Notes under the pieces: model-generated
The model's input: only the letters and a program-made list of their open reading frames with translations
Database searches by the model: none
Told to the model about the DNA's origin: nothing
Shown: positions 15,843 to 25,476 of the stretch, piece after piece
Position numbering within the stretch: the first letter of the stretch is position 1
How the letters are laid out: each line of letters starts with the position of its first letter
Assembly (NCBI RefSeq): GCF_010119195.1
Contig: NZ_WRXL01000002.1
Location: 248,001 to 312,000 of the forward strand
Direction: 5' to 3'
Origin: Haloarcula salina
Lineage (GTDB): Archaea > Halobacteriota > Halobacteria > Halobacteriales > Haloarculaceae
Length of the DNA stretch: 64,000 nucleotides
Position numbers and translations under genes: made by a program

Positions 15843-18800
15843 ATGCACATCAAAGAGCTCGTCCTCGACAACTTCAAGAGCTTCGGGCGGAAGACCCGAA
15901 TCCCGTTCTACGAAGATTTCACTACCATCAGCGGCCCGAACGGCTCGGGCAAGTCGAACATCATCGACGCCGTGCTCTTCGCGCTGGGACTGGCTCGAAC
16001 CTCCGGCATCCGCGCCGAGAAGCTGACCGATCTCATCTACAACCCCGGCCACGCCGACGAGGAGACCGACTACGACGGCGAGCGCCAGGCCAGCGTCGAG
16101 GTGATTCTCGCCAACGAAGACCGGACGCTCGAACGGTCGCAGGTCGTCAACGCCGCCGGCACGGAGGACGTGGGCGACGTGGACGAGATCGCCATCAAGC
16201 GCCGCGTCAAGGAGACCGAGGACAACTACTACTCCTACTACTACATCAACGGCCGCTCGGTCAACCTCTCGGACATTCAGGACCTGCTCGCTCAGGCCGG
16301 CGTCACGCCGGAGGGCTACAACGTCGTCATGCAGGGCGACGTGACCGAGATCATCAACATGACGGCCGGCTCTCGCCGGGAGATCATCGACGAGATCGCC
16401 GGCGTCGCTCAGTTCGACGCGAAGAAGGCCGACGCCTTCGACGAACTGGAGGTCGTCCAGGACCGCATCGACGAGGCCGAACTCCGCATCGAGGAGAAAC
16501 GAGAGCGGCTCGACCAACTGGAAGACGAGCGCGAGACGGCCCTGCAGTACCAGGAACTGCGCGACGAGAAAGAAGAGTACGAGGGCTACCGGAAGGCCGC
16601 CGAACTCGAAGACAAACGGGACGAACTGACGGCGGTCGAGGAAACGATCGACGACCTCGAAGACGAACTCACCGAACTCCAGACCGAACTGGACGAGCGA
16701 CAGGGGAAGGTCATCCGACTCGAAGACGAGCTCCACGGGCTCAATCAGGAGATCGAGCGCAAGGGCGAGGACGAACAGCTCGCCATCAAGCGCGATATCG
16801 AGGAGATCAAAGGCGACATCTCGCGGCTCGAAGACAAGATCGAGTCGGCCGAGGAGGCGGTCGAGAGCGCCGAGAACGAGCGCCGGCAGGCGTTCGTCCA
16901 GATCGACCGCAAGCAGGAGACCATCGACGACCTGGAGAGCGACATCCGCGAGACGAAGGTCGCGAAGTCGAACGTCAAGGCCGACATCGCCGAGAAGGAG
17001 TCCGAACTCGCCGAGGTCCAGCAGCGCATCGACGAGGTCGGCGAGGAGTTCCAGGAGGTCAAGGACGAACTCGAAGCGAAGCGCTCGACGCTGGAGACGC
17101 TCAAGAGCGAGAAGAACGACCTCCAGCGCGAGCAGGACCGACTGCTCGACGAGGCCCGACGGCGCTCGAACGCCGAGGACGAGAAGCGCGCGGCCATCGA
17201 GGAGGCCGAGGCGCAGATCCCCGACCTCGAAGCCGAGATCGACGACCTGCAGACGGAACTGGAGAAAGCCGAGAAGAACAAGGCGACCATCGCCGACGTG
17301 GTCGACGATCTGCGCGCCGAGAAACGGGAACTCCAGTCGGACCTCGACGACCTCGAAGACGAGATCAGCGCGAAGCAACAGGAGTACGCCCAACTGGAGG
17401 CGAAGGCCGGCGAAGACGGCGACTCCTCGTACGGCCGCGCGGTGACGGCCATCCTCAACGCCGGCCGGGACGGCGTCCACGGCACGGTCGGCCAACTGGG
17501 CGGCGTCGACCCCGAGTACGCCACGGCCTGTGAGACGGCGGCCGGCGGGCGACTCACCCACGTCGTGGTCGACGACGACGGCGTCGGTCAGCGCTGTATC
17601 GAGTACCTCAAATCGCGCAACGCCGGCCGGGCGACGTTCCTGCCGATCACGCAGATGCAGAACCGCTCGCTCCCGTCGCTGCCGAACGTTGACGGCGTCG
17701 TCGACTTCGCGTACAACCTCGTCGACTTCGACCCCGAGTACGCGGGCGTGTTCTCTTACGTCCTCGGCGACACGGTCGTCGTCGACAGCATGGATACCGC
17801 CCGCGACCTGATGGGCGACTACCGGATGGTGACGCTCGACGGCGACCTCGTCGAGAAGTCCGGCGCGATGACCGGCGGCTCCTCTTCGGGGACGCGGTTC
17901 TCCTTCTCCGGTGGAGCAGGGAAGCTCGAACGCGTCGCAAAGCGCATCAACGAACTCGAAGACGAGCGGGCCGACGTGCGCGACGACCTCCGAGACGTGG
18001 AGGAGCGCCTCGACGACGCCCGCGACCGCGAGTCCGACGCGACCGAGCAACTCCGCGATATCGAGGCCAGTATCGAGCGGAAAGAGGAGACCCTTCAGGA
18101 CACGCGCGACAGCATCGAGCAACTGGAGGCCGACCTCGAAGAGATCGCGGCCGAGCGCGAGGACGTGGCCGACCAGATGGACGAACTGGAGGCCGATATC
18201 GAGGACAAGACCGCTGAGATCGAGTCCCTCCAGTCCGACATCGACGAGCTCGAATCGGAGGTCGCCGACTCCGCGCTCCCGGACCTGACCGACCGGCGCG
18301 AAGCCATCAAGGACGACGTCGACGCGCTCGAAGACCGGCAGGACGACCTCGACGCCGAGCTCAACGAGTACCAACTGGAGAAGCAGTACGCCGAGGAGGC
18401 CATCGAGGACCTCCACGACGACATCGAGGCCGCACAGAACCGCAAGGCCGAACACGAGGAACGCATCGACGACCTCGAAGCGGAGATCGAGGAGAAGCGA
18501 GAGCTGAAAGCCGAGAAGGAACAGGCCGTCGCGGACCTCGAGGACGAACTGGCCGATCTCAAAGCGGAGCGAGAGGAACTGCGAGAGACCCTCCAGGACG
18601 CGAAGGAGGCCCGCGACGAACAGCAGGCCGCCGTCTCCGAGGTCGAGCGAGACCTCGAAGGCGAGCGCGAGGAGCGCGAGCGCCTCGAGTGGGAGATCGA
18701 CGAACTCGAAGCGCAGGTCGGTGACTACGACCCCGACGACGTGCCGGACCACGAGACCGTCGAGCGCGAGATCGAGCGGCTGGCGAGCGAGATGGAGAAG

Positions 18801-19436
18801 CTGGAGCCGGTCAACATGCGCGCCATCGAAGAGTACGACCGGGTGGCCGACGACCTCGAGGAACTGGAGGAGAAGAAGGCCACGCTCGTCGAGGAGGCCG
18901 ACGGCATCAGAGAGCGGATCGACACCTACGAGGCGCGCAAGAAGGAGACGTTCATGGAGTCGTTCACCGAGATCAACGAGCAGTTCGAGGACATCTTCGA
19001 ACGGCTCTCGAACGGCACCGGCCACCTCCACCTGGAGGACGAGGAAGACCCCTTCGAAGGCGGGCTGACGATGAAGGCCCAGCCGGGCGACAAGCCCATC
19101 CAGCGGCTGAACGCGATGTCCGGCGGCGAGAAGTCGCTGACCGCGCTGGCGTTCATCTTCGCCATCCAGCGTCACAACCCCGCGCCGTTCTACGCGCTGG
19201 ACGAGGTCGACGCGTTCCTCGACGCGGCCAACGCCGACCTCGTCGGCGAGATGGTCGACGAACTCGCCGGCGACGCCCAGTTCGTCGTCGTCTCGCACCG
19301 CTCGGCCCTGCTGGAGCGCTCCGAGCGCGCCATCGGGGTGATGATGCAGGGCGACAACGTCTCGGCCGTCACCGGCATCGACCTCTCGGGTGACGGAGCG
19401 GACGACGGCGACGAGGAGGTGCCGGCGGATGACTGA
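15843..19436 (+). CDS. smc: Chromosome segregation/condensin ATPase SMC
   Basis: 1197 residues, the usual SMC length. Walker A GPNGSGKSN near residues 32-40; long coiled coil; hinge about 525-690 (YGRAVTAILNAG, VGQLGGVDPEYATA, TGGSSSGTRFSF); second coiled coil; ABC signature MSGGEKSLTALA near 1090 and Walker B YALDEVDAFLDAAN. It forms the ring that compacts and segregates DNA with kleisin ScpA, whose start codon overlaps its stop. The coiled-coil arms are extremely acidic, which is why long open frames appear on the opposite strand; those are artefacts. Confidence 0.97.
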   Translation: MHIKELVLDNFKSFGRKTRIPFYEDFTTISGPNGSGKSNIIDAVLFALGLARTSGIRAEKLTDLIYNPGHADEETDYDGERQASVEVILANEDRTLERSQVVNAAGTEDVGDVDEIAIKRRVKETEDNYYSYYYINGRSVNLSDIQDLLAQAGVTPEGYNVVMQGDVTEIINMTAGSRREIIDEIAGVAQFDAKKADAFDELEVVQDRIDEAELRIEEKRERLDQLEDERETALQYQELRDEKEEYEGYRKAAELEDKRDELTAVEETIDDLEDELTELQTELDERQGKVIRLEDELHGLNQEIERKGEDEQLAIKRDIEEIKGDISRLEDKIESAEEAVESAENERRQAFVQIDRKQETIDDLESDIRETKVAKSNVKADIAEKESELAEVQQRIDEVGEEFQEVKDELEAKRSTLETLKSEKNDLQREQDRLLDEARRRSNAEDEKRAAIEEAEAQIPDLEAEIDDLQTELEKAEKNKATIADVVDDLRAEKRELQSDLDDLEDEISAKQQEYAQLEAKAGEDGDSSYGRAVTAILNAGRDGVHGTVGQLGGVDPEYATACETAAGGRLTHVVVDDDGVGQRCIEYLKSRNAGRATFLPITQMQNRSLPSLPNVDGVVDFAYNLVDFDPEYAGVFSYVLGDTVVVDSMDTARDLMGDYRMVTLDGDLVEKSGAMTGGSSSGTRFSFSGGAGKLERVAKRINELEDERADVRDDLRDVEERLDDARDRESDATEQLRDIEASIERKEETLQDTRDSIEQLEADLEEIAAEREDVADQMDELEADIEDKTAEIESLQSDIDELESEVADSALPDLTDRREAIKDDVDALEDRQDDLDAELNEYQLEKQYAEEAIEDLHDDIEAAQNRKAEHEERIDDLEAEIEEKRELKAEKEQAVADLEDELADLKAEREELRETLQDAKEARDEQQAAVSEVERDLEGEREERERLEWEIDELEAQVGDYDPDDVPDHETVEREIERLASEMEKLEPVNMRAIEEYDRVADDLEELEEKKATLVEEADGIRERIDTYEARKKETFMESFTEINEQFEDIFERLSNGTGHLHLEDEEDPFEGGLTMKAQPGDKPIQRLNAMSGGEKSLTALAFIFAIQRHNPAPFYALDEVDAFLDAANADLVGEMVDELAGDAQFVVVSHRSALLERSERAIGVMMQGDNVSAVTGIDLSGDGADDGDEEVPADD

Positions 19437-20340
19437 CGACGACATCCCGCTGAACATCACCGGACACGAGGACCGCGAGCCGCCCGAGGGGGCGTCGTCG
19501 CTTCTCGGCGGTGCGGAGCAGTCGGACTCCGAGGCAGACTCCGACGAGGACGAAGCGACCGACGACGTCGAACCGGTAGAGGTCCTCGTGCAGTTGGCCG
19601 ACGACGGTGAGATCGATCCGTGGGACATCGACGTGGTTCGGGTCACCGACAAGTTCCTCACGCGCATCGACGACGCGGACCTCCGGACCTCCGGCCGGGC
19701 GCTGTTCTACGCGAGCGTCCTGATCCGGATGAAGAGCGACGCGATGCTCGGCGAGGACGACGCCGAGGAGGACCCCGCCGAGCCGTGGGAGCAGGCGATG
19801 ACCGAGGACGCGCCCATCGAGCAGCCGGACCCGTTCTCGGCGCTGGAGTCAGAGATGGATCGGCGGCTCGAACGCCGCCGCGCCCGCGGGATGCCACAGA
19901 CGCTCGACGAACTGGTTCGCGACCTCCGGGACGCCGAGCGGGACTCGTGGTGGAAGGAGTCCCGCGAGTACGACACCAGCGACTCTCCGAGCGGCTTCCA
20001 GCGCGGGACACAGGAACTGGACTACCGCGGGGCCGACGACTTTCGGATGGACGACGAGCCGACCGCGGCCGACGTGACCGGCACGGCCCACGCCGAGAAC
20101 ATCGATGACATCATCGATGACGTCCACGACGCCGTGCGCGAACACTACGACCAGGGACGCGACGAAGTGCTGTACCGCGAGGTCGAGACGGCCGGCGGGA
20201 CGCGCGTCGAGACGTTTCTCGGACTGCTTTTCCTGGCCCACCGCGGCCAGGTTCGCCTCCAGCAGGACGACCTGTTCGGCGACCTCTGGATTCAGGACCC
20301 GAACACGGCGACCGGGTCGGGCGAGGCCGTCGCGGACTGA
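19429..20340 (+). CDS. scpA: Segregation and condensation protein A (kleisin)
   Basis: 303 residues. The start ATGAC overlaps the last codons of smc by 8 bases, so the two are translationally coupled. An acidic lead (~45 residues) is followed by the ScpA N-terminal domain (VEVLVQLADDGEIDPWDIDVV...LTRIDDADLRTSGRALFYAS) and a C-terminal winged helix (VETFLGLLFLAHRGQVRLQQDD). ScpA bridges the two SMC heads. No scpB is visible nearby, which is common in haloarchaea. Confidence 0.93.
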   Translation: MTDDDIPLNITGHEDREPPEGASSLLGGAEQSDSEADSDEDEATDDVEPVEVLVQLADDGEIDPWDIDVVRVTDKFLTRIDDADLRTSGRALFYASVLIRMKSDAMLGEDDAEEDPAEPWEQAMTEDAPIEQPDPFSALESEMDRRLERRRARGMPQTLDELVRDLRDAERDSWWKESREYDTSDSPSGFQRGTQELDYRGADDFRMDDEPTAADVTGTAHAENIDDIIDDVHDAVREHYDQGRDEVLYREVETAGGTRVETFLGLLFLAHRGQVRLQQDDLFGDLWIQDPNTATGSGEAVAD

Positions 20341-20403
20341 GCCGGCGGGCGGCGAGGTCGTGGAGGCGGGACGCTTACGGTTCTGTGGACCCAAGTCCGG
20401 CGC

Positions 20404-20979
20404 GTGCAGTACGACGACCTCTCGAAGGGAGTCGCAGCGGTGTTCGCCGTCCTGACGGTCGTCCTCACAGCGATCGGTGTCGTCGTCAATCCGGCCGTGC
20501 TCTTCCTGGCGCTGATGTTCGGCGTCTCGACGTACGTCATGTACTACCACCTCAGCGGCAAGATGGCCGCGAGTCTCTACGAACGGGTGGAACGCCGCGC
20601 CGCGCAGAACACCGGCGGCGCTCGCCGAGGTGGGTTCGGGGCCGGGCCGCGCGAGGAGTGGGAGCCGCCGCGTGACGGCCGAACCGCACGCGGTACGCGC
20701 CGCGCTCGCGAGTCCCAACAGCGCGGCCGTCAGTCGACGCGGCGACGGCAACAGCGTCAAGGGAAGCAACGACGTCGCCGACAGCGGGTCCAGGCGGCCG
20801 ACGGGCCCAGCCCCACAGAGGCCTATCGGACGCTCGGGCTCGACCCGGACGCGGACCAGGGCGCGATCAAGCGGGCCTACCGGGAGAAGGTCAAGGAGGT
20901 CCACCCCGATACCGACAGCGGGAGCGAGGCCGAGTTCAAGCAGGTGAAGGCGGCCTACGAGCGACTGTCGGACGACTGA
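20404..20979 (+). CDS. Membrane-anchored J-domain protein
   Basis: 191 residues starting at GTG 20404. Two membrane helices (about 9-27 and 29-50), a long Arg/Gln-rich basic linker (~60-135), and a C-terminal J domain: TEAYRTLGLDPDADQGAIKR with the HPD tripeptide at 167-169. The HPD loop is needed to stimulate DnaK ATPase, so it may recruit DnaK to the membrane. It lies 63 nt after scpA on the same strand. The J domain is at the C-terminus, unlike classical DnaJ; the basic linker is unusual for a halophile and may bind nucleic acid or membrane. Confidence 0.82.
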   Translation: MQYDDLSKGVAAVFAVLTVVLTAIGVVVNPAVLFLALMFGVSTYVMYYHLSGKMAASLYERVERRAAQNTGGARRGGFGAGPREEWEPPRDGRTARGTRRARESQQRGRQSTRRRQQRQGKQRRRRQRVQAADGPSPTEAYRTLGLDPDADQGAIKRAYREKVKEVHPDTDSGSEAEFKQVKAAYERLSDD

Positions 20980-21016
20980 CCGCAATCCACATATCCGGCC
21001 GACCGGAGTGAGAGAC

Positions 21017-21700
21017 ATGGACAGCGACGTGCCGCCGCTCGTCGTCGATATAGACGGGACATTGACTGACGAGTCACGAGCGCTCGACCCCCGTGTCGTC
21101 CCCGTACTTCGGGAGTGGCCCGAACGGGTCGTCGTCGCGACCGGAAAGGCGATGCCCTTCCCTATCGCCCTCTGTGAGTTCCTCGGTATCGAACGGACCG
21201 TCGTCGCAGAGAACGGCGGCGTCGTGTTCGTCGAGGCGACCGACGAACTCAGGCTGGAAGGGGACTACGAAGCCGCCGTCGCGGTCGCCGAGGCGTACCG
21301 CGACCTCGGATACGATTTCGGGTTCGGAGAGATCGACCTGGCGAACCGCTGGCGCGAGACGGAACTGGTCGTGAGTCTCGACCGGCCCCTGGAACCGCTG
21401 GAGGAACTGGCGGCCGCGAAGGGGCTGGTGGTCCTCGACACCGGATTCGCCTATCACGTCACGGACCCGGTCGTCGACAAGGGGACCGGTCTGGAGGCGG
21501 TCTGCGAGGAACTGACGCTCGACCCTGGCGACTTCCTCGCGGTCGGCGACTCCGTCAACGACGCGCAGATGTTCGATCTCGCCGGCGAGGCAGTCGCCGT
21601 CGCGAACGCCGACGAGACCGCTCGCGACCGTGCGGACCGTGTGACAGACGCGTCCTTCGCCGACGGGTTCCTCGAAGCCGTCGCACCGTACCGGGCCTGA
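21017..21700 (+). CDS. pgp: Phosphoglycolate phosphatase, archaeal HAD type
   Basis: 227 residues. HAD motif I VVDIDGTLTDE (catalytic D11), motif II in VVVATGKAMP, Lys in DPVVDKGTGLEAV and motif IV GDSVNDAQMFDLAG are present, with a Cof-type (C2) cap, as in the archaeal phosphoglycolate phosphatase group (TIGR01487). It removes phosphate from 2-phosphoglycolate or a related sugar phosphate. ATG 21017 is preferred over GTG 21008 because a TATA-like CACATATC at 20986-20993 lies ~27 nt upstream. Confidence 0.88.
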   Translation: MDSDVPPLVVDIDGTLTDESRALDPRVVPVLREWPERVVVATGKAMPFPIALCEFLGIERTVVAENGGVVFVEATDELRLEGDYEAAVAVAEAYRDLGYDFGFGEIDLANRWRETELVVSLDRPLEPLEELAAAKGLVVLDTGFAYHVTDPVVDKGTGLEAVCEELTLDPGDFLAVGDSVNDAQMFDLAGEAVAVANADETARDRADRVTDASFADGFLEAVAPYRA

Positions 21701-21958
21701 ATCGCGTTCGGGTCGCTCGTCGCGCTTGTGTCTGGCGAACAGGCGACACCGCCGGCCTTTCCTTCCACGCGGGATGGCGTCGCACGACCGCGGGTCCCGC
21801 GTGGCCGCTCAGTCCATCGGTCGTTCTGGACTCGGCTTCGGTCAAGAACCCTCTCACGAGCGTTATTGTGAGAGAGACACTCAGCCATCGGCCACAGGAC
21901 CGCTCAGGAGCCGAAAATCCGGGGAAGGCTTTTATCTCCGCCACCGTTACGGAGTGAC

Positions 21959-23584
21959 ATGAGCCCCGACCGGGCCGTCCTCCGGCGCGCGCTCGAGCGC
22001 GGCGAGCGGGAGGGCGGCAGCGTCGAGTTCAAGGAACGGCTCACCGAGAACCTCCACCTGTCCGAGGGGCGACTCGAATCGCTCGCGGCGCAGTTGCGCC
22101 ACCGCGTCCTCTCCGGCGACGGGGAGGCGACCTACGTCGTCGGCGTCACCGACGACGGCGGCCTCGCCGGCATCTCGCCGGCCGAGTTCTCCGAGTCGAT
22201 GGACGTGCTGAGCCTGCTCGCCGACGAGGCGAACGCTCACATCGAGGACGTGAAGACGTGGGGCGTCGACGGCGTCGGGGGCGACGGCGCGGCCGACGGC
22301 ATCGTCGGCGTCGCGACCGTCACCGAGGGATCGGTCCTCGCGGACGACGACCACATCGTCGTCGGGACCGCCGGCCACGTCGACCACGGGAAATCGACGC
22401 TCGTCGGGTCGCTCGTCACGGGCGACGCGGACGACGGCCAGGGCGGGACTCGCGGCTTCCTGGACGTACAGCCACACGAGGTCGAGCGTGGGCTGTCGGC
22501 GGACCTCTCCTACGGCGTCTACGGCTTCGACGACGACGGGGAGCCGATTCGGATGGACAACCCACACCGGAAAGACGACCGCGCACGCGTCGTCGAGGAG
22601 TCCGACCGCCTCGTCTCGTTCGTCGACACCGTCGGCCACGAGCCGTGGCTCCGGACGACGATCCGCGGCCTGGTCGGGCAGAAACTGGACTACGGACTGT
22701 TGACCGTCGCGGCCGACGACGGCGTGACCGAGACCACGCGCGAACACCTCGGCATCCTGCTTGCGACGGACCTCCCGACGGTCGTCGCGATAACGAAGAT
22801 CGATCTGGTCGACGAGCAGCGCGTTGCCGACGTGGAACGCTCCGTCGAGCGGGCGCTGCGAGAGGTCGACAAGACGCCGCTGCGGGTCGAGCGCCACGGC
22901 GTCCGGACGGCGATCGACGAGATCTCGGAGACCGTCGTTCCCGTCATCACCACGAGCGCAGTCACCCAGGAAGGTCTCGGTGACCTCGACGCCATGTTCG
23001 AGGCGCTGCCGAAGACCGCCGGCGAGGTCGGCGACTTCCGGATGTACGTCGACCGGACCTACAACGTCCAGGGCGTCGGTGCGGTCGCGTCGGGGACGAT
23101 CAAGTCGGGCGAGGTCGAGGCCGGCGACGAACTGCTGATCGGGCCGATGCAGGACGGGAGCCTCCGTCCGGTCGAGGTCCGTTCGATCGAGATGCACTAC
23201 CATCGCGTCGACGAGGCCAAGGCCGGTCGAATCGTCGGAATCGCGCTCAAGGGCGTCCGAGAAGCGGATATCGAACGCGGGATGGTCCTGCTCCCGCGCG
23301 ACGCCGACCCCACGCCGGTCCGGGAGTTCGAGGCCGAGGTGATGGTGTTGAATCACCCGACGCGCATCGGCGACGGCTACGAACCGGTCGTCCACCTCGA
23401 GACGGTCAGCGAGGCCGCGGTGTTCCACCCCGAGGGCGGACAGCTGCTGCCGGGCGACGCCGGCGAGACGACGGTCCGGTTCAAGTTCCGCTCCTATCTC
23501 GTCGAGGAGGGCCAGAAGTTCGTCTTCCGTGAGGGCCGCTCGAAGGGCGTCGGAACGGTGACCGACATCACCCCGGCGGAGTAA
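21959..23584 (+). CDS. GTPBP1-like translational GTPase
   Basis: 541 residues. An N-terminal ~130-residue domain (SVEFKERLTENLHLSEGRLE...) precedes a translation-factor GTPase: G1 GHVDHGKST at 139-147, G3 DTVGHE, G4-like AITKIDLVD, then EF-Tu domains II and III (VQGVGAVASGTIKSGEV; VLLPRDADPTPVREFEAEV). This matches the GTPBP1/GTPBP2 group, relatives of EF-1A linked in eukaryotes to ribosome rescue and exosome-mediated decay (family knowledge). A TATA-like CTTTTATC at 21929-21936 puts ATG 21959 at the transcript start. The G1 neighbour is atypical (HGKST rather than HGKTT), as in this family. Confidence 0.85.
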   Translation: MSPDRAVLRRALERGEREGGSVEFKERLTENLHLSEGRLESLAAQLRHRVLSGDGEATYVVGVTDDGGLAGISPAEFSESMDVLSLLADEANAHIEDVKTWGVDGVGGDGAADGIVGVATVTEGSVLADDDHIVVGTAGHVDHGKSTLVGSLVTGDADDGQGGTRGFLDVQPHEVERGLSADLSYGVYGFDDDGEPIRMDNPHRKDDRARVVEESDRLVSFVDTVGHEPWLRTTIRGLVGQKLDYGLLTVAADDGVTETTREHLGILLATDLPTVVAITKIDLVDEQRVADVERSVERALREVDKTPLRVERHGVRTAIDEISETVVPVITTSAVTQEGLGDLDAMFEALPKTAGEVGDFRMYVDRTYNVQGVGAVASGTIKSGEVEAGDELLIGPMQDGSLRPVEVRSIEMHYHRVDEAKAGRIVGIALKGVREADIERGMVLLPRDADPTPVREFEAEVMVLNHPTRIGDGYEPVVHLETVSEAAVFHPEGGQLLPGDAGETTVRFKFRSYLVEEGQKFVFREGRSKGVGTVTDITPAE

Positions 23585-23587
23585 CGC

Positions 23588-24070
23588 CTACTCTCTGCGA
23601 GCGACGTACTCGCCAGCAGTCTTCTCGGCGAGACCGAACTCGACCGCCCACTCCAGTAGATTCTCGGTTCGCTCCCGCCAGACGACTTCCCAGTCGGCGT
23701 GGCGTTCGCGCTCCCAGCGGGGAATATCCTCGCGGAGCGCATCGAACGCATCGTCGGGGTCCAGCGACCCGTCAGCGAACGCGTCGACGAGCGCGTCGAC
23801 GCCGAACACCGACCGTCTGAACGCCTCGGCGGCCTGTTCCGGTTCGAAGTCACGCTTGGTGCGGTAGTAGCCGCGATCGCTCTCGGCAACGAGACCGAGG
23901 GCTCGCAGGAAGACGAGATACGCCTGTGCGGTCTCGCGGTCTCCCACGTCCGTCTCTTGCTGGATCGCTCGACAGCAGTCCGCTTCGTCGCCGGGAACGA
24001 GCGGAATCGCGCCGCGGGCCCGTTCCAGGAAGACGAGCGAGCGCGGCGGCGGGGCGACCTTGTATCGCAC
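23588..24070 (-). CDS. Uncharacterised haloarchaeal protein, possible winged-helix fold
   Basis: 160 residues, GTG start at 24070, 2 nt after the mch stop, so co-transcribed with mch. The first 65 residues look like a helical/winged-helix arrangement (CRAIQQETDVGDRETAQAYL..LRALGLVAESDRGYYRTKRD), where GLVAE..GYYRT resembles a wing; the remainder is helical and rich in Trp/Glu. I recognise no named family. It could be a regulator or a structural partner; the operon link to mch is the only functional hint. Confidence 0.75.
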   Translation of the reverse strand: MRYKVAPPPRSLVFLERARGAIPLVPGDEADCCRAIQQETDVGDRETAQAYLVFLRALGLVAESDRGYYRTKRDFEPEQAAEAFRRSVFGVDALVDAFADGSLDPDDAFDALREDIPRWERERHADWEVVWRERTENLLEWAVEFGLAEKTAGEYVARRE

Positions 24071-24072
24071 GG

Positions 24073-25005
24073 TCAGAGGCCGAAGCTCTCGGCCAGCACG
24101 TCGTCGCGCGTCCCGCCGACGACGTGCGTGTCGTCGCCGACGACGTCGATGGTCACCGCGGCGGGGCCGAACAGTTCGACCGGGAGCTCCGCGAAGTCCC
24201 AGTCAACGTCTTCGAAGACGCCTTCGAGCGGTTCCGCGTACTCCGCGGCCGCGACGGACGGGACCTCCTCGAAGCGGTCGAACGGCTCGTCGACGGTGAG
24301 GTGGACCTCACTCCCGTAGGCCAGCGCGTCCGTGGTTCGGGCCATCGCCGTCGCCTCGTCGCCGGCGACGGGCGCGACCGGCGCGCGGCCACTGGCCGAC
24401 AGCACCGAGACCGGATCGTAGCCGAGTTCGGTCAGTCGGAAGACGGCGAGTTCGGCGGCTCGGGCCGCGGCGACGACGCTTCCGGTGACGCTCGCGGTCG
24501 CGAACGACGGGAGGAACACGCCGGTCTCGGGGACGCCGGTCCGCTCGGCCACTCGACTCGCAACGGCTTCGTCCGGGAGTTCGTCCGTCTCGACGGCCAG
24601 CACGGCGAAGTCGGCGTCCTCGCGGTAGCCGATCCGCTGGAAGGCGTCTTCCTCCGCGACGAGCGCGCGGGCCGGGCCGCTCCCGAGCCCCTCGAAGCCG
24701 TCGACGGCGAGCTCCCAGCCGCCCTTCTGCGAGCACAGCAGCGCGAGCGCCGGGTGATCGGTCGCCAGTTCCACGTGGGTCAGCGGCGCGCCGTCGACGG
24801 TGTCCATCGTCGACTGGACCGTCGCCAGGCCGGCGGTCTGGATCTCCGCGAGCAACATCCCGGCCTCGACAGCGCCGGGGACCTCGACGCCGAAGTCGAG
24901 CACCGCGGCGTCGCCGTCGAGCGCGTGTACGTCTATCGTGAGTTCGTCGGCGAAGTCGATGGCCTCGTCGATAAGTTCCGTGGCCATCCGATTGAGGCTG
25001 TCCAT
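24073..25005 (-). CDS. mch: Methenyltetrahydromethanopterin cyclohydrolase
   Basis: 310 residues, full length for Mch. It interconverts N5,N10-methenyl- and N5-formyl-tetrahydromethanopterin; haloarchaea are not methanogens and probably use it on a folate- or pterin-linked C1 pool. Family features: VEVPGAVEAGMLLAEIQTAG, TSMDTV-like QSTMDTVDGAP, CSQKGGWE, and the C-terminal ELFGPAAVTIDVVGD. An AT block (GATTAAAG, 25027-25036 on the minus strand) supports ATG 25005; an internal ATG at 24987 is an alternative. Followed in the operon by the unknown 160-residue protein. Confidence 0.93.
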   Translation of the reverse strand: MDSLNRMATELIDEAIDFADELTIDVHALDGDAAVLDFGVEVPGAVEAGMLLAEIQTAGLATVQSTMDTVDGAPLTHVELATDHPALALLCSQKGGWELAVDGFEGLGSGPARALVAEEDAFQRIGYREDADFAVLAVETDELPDEAVASRVAERTGVPETGVFLPSFATASVTGSVVAAARAAELAVFRLTELGYDPVSVLSASGRAPVAPVAGDEATAMARTTDALAYGSEVHLTVDEPFDRFEEVPSVAAAEYAEPLEGVFEDVDWDFAELPVELFGPAAVTIDVVGDDTHVVGGTRDDVLAESFGL

Positions 25006-25029
25006 GCGCGGTCTTTGGCACCCTCCCCT

Positions 25030-25362
25030 TTAATCTCCACCTTCGGACGCGCCGCTGCGGGCCTCGCGGCCGAGGTGGTCTTCGACGGCGTCCACTTTGT
25101 CGCTCGCCCGCTGGTCGACGGTCCGCTTGTCGTCGACCTTCAGGAACGTGCTCACTCGGTCGCTCTGCGCGCCGACGGCCTCGTGGGCGGCGTGGGTGGC
25201 AGCGAACAACTCTTCGCTGTCCTCCGCTTCGATGATCGTCCCCATCGGCATCGTCTCGTACTCCACGTCGAAGTCGTCGAGGGCCGCGACGGCGTCCGCG
25301 ACGTACGGCGACATGCTGTCTTCGATGACCGGTGCGACCGAGAGGAACCCGATACAGGTCAT
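25030..25362 (-). CDS. MTH1187-type thiamine-binding/YkoF-like protein
   Basis: 110 residues. The N-terminal MTCIGFLSVAPVIEDSMSPY and central YETMPMGTIIEAEDSEELF are the signatures of the MTH1187/YkoF ferredoxin-like fold family, which forms small oligomers and is thought to bind thiamine or its precursors. The ATG at 25362 is chosen over 25374 because a TATA-like CAATATTTAG (25387-25396, minus strand) is ~29 nt upstream and the shorter start fits the family. It ends 25 nt upstream of mch; the mch TATA box lies in this space, so mch also has its own promoter. Confidence 0.85.
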   Translation of the reverse strand: MTCIGFLSVAPVIEDSMSPYVADAVAALDDFDVEYETMPMGTIIEAEDSEELFAATHAAHEAVGAQSDRVSTFLKVDDKRTVDQRASDKVDAVEDHLGREARSGASEGGD

Positions 25363-25476
25363 GCGCGTTCGCACGCGCGCCTGTGACTAAATATTGCTCC
25401 TTGGCTCCACGGCCCTTGCCGGATCGCGAGTCGGGACGGAGCGAACTGCCCTTCCCGCAGGGCGGGACGCTGTGGC

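Noticed and set aside
15831-19667. A very long open frame on the minus strand opposite smc (1278 codons)
   Set aside because: It mirrors the smc coiled coil; GC-rich third positions and Glu/Asp codons leave the opposite strand open. The translation is low-complexity and has no domain.
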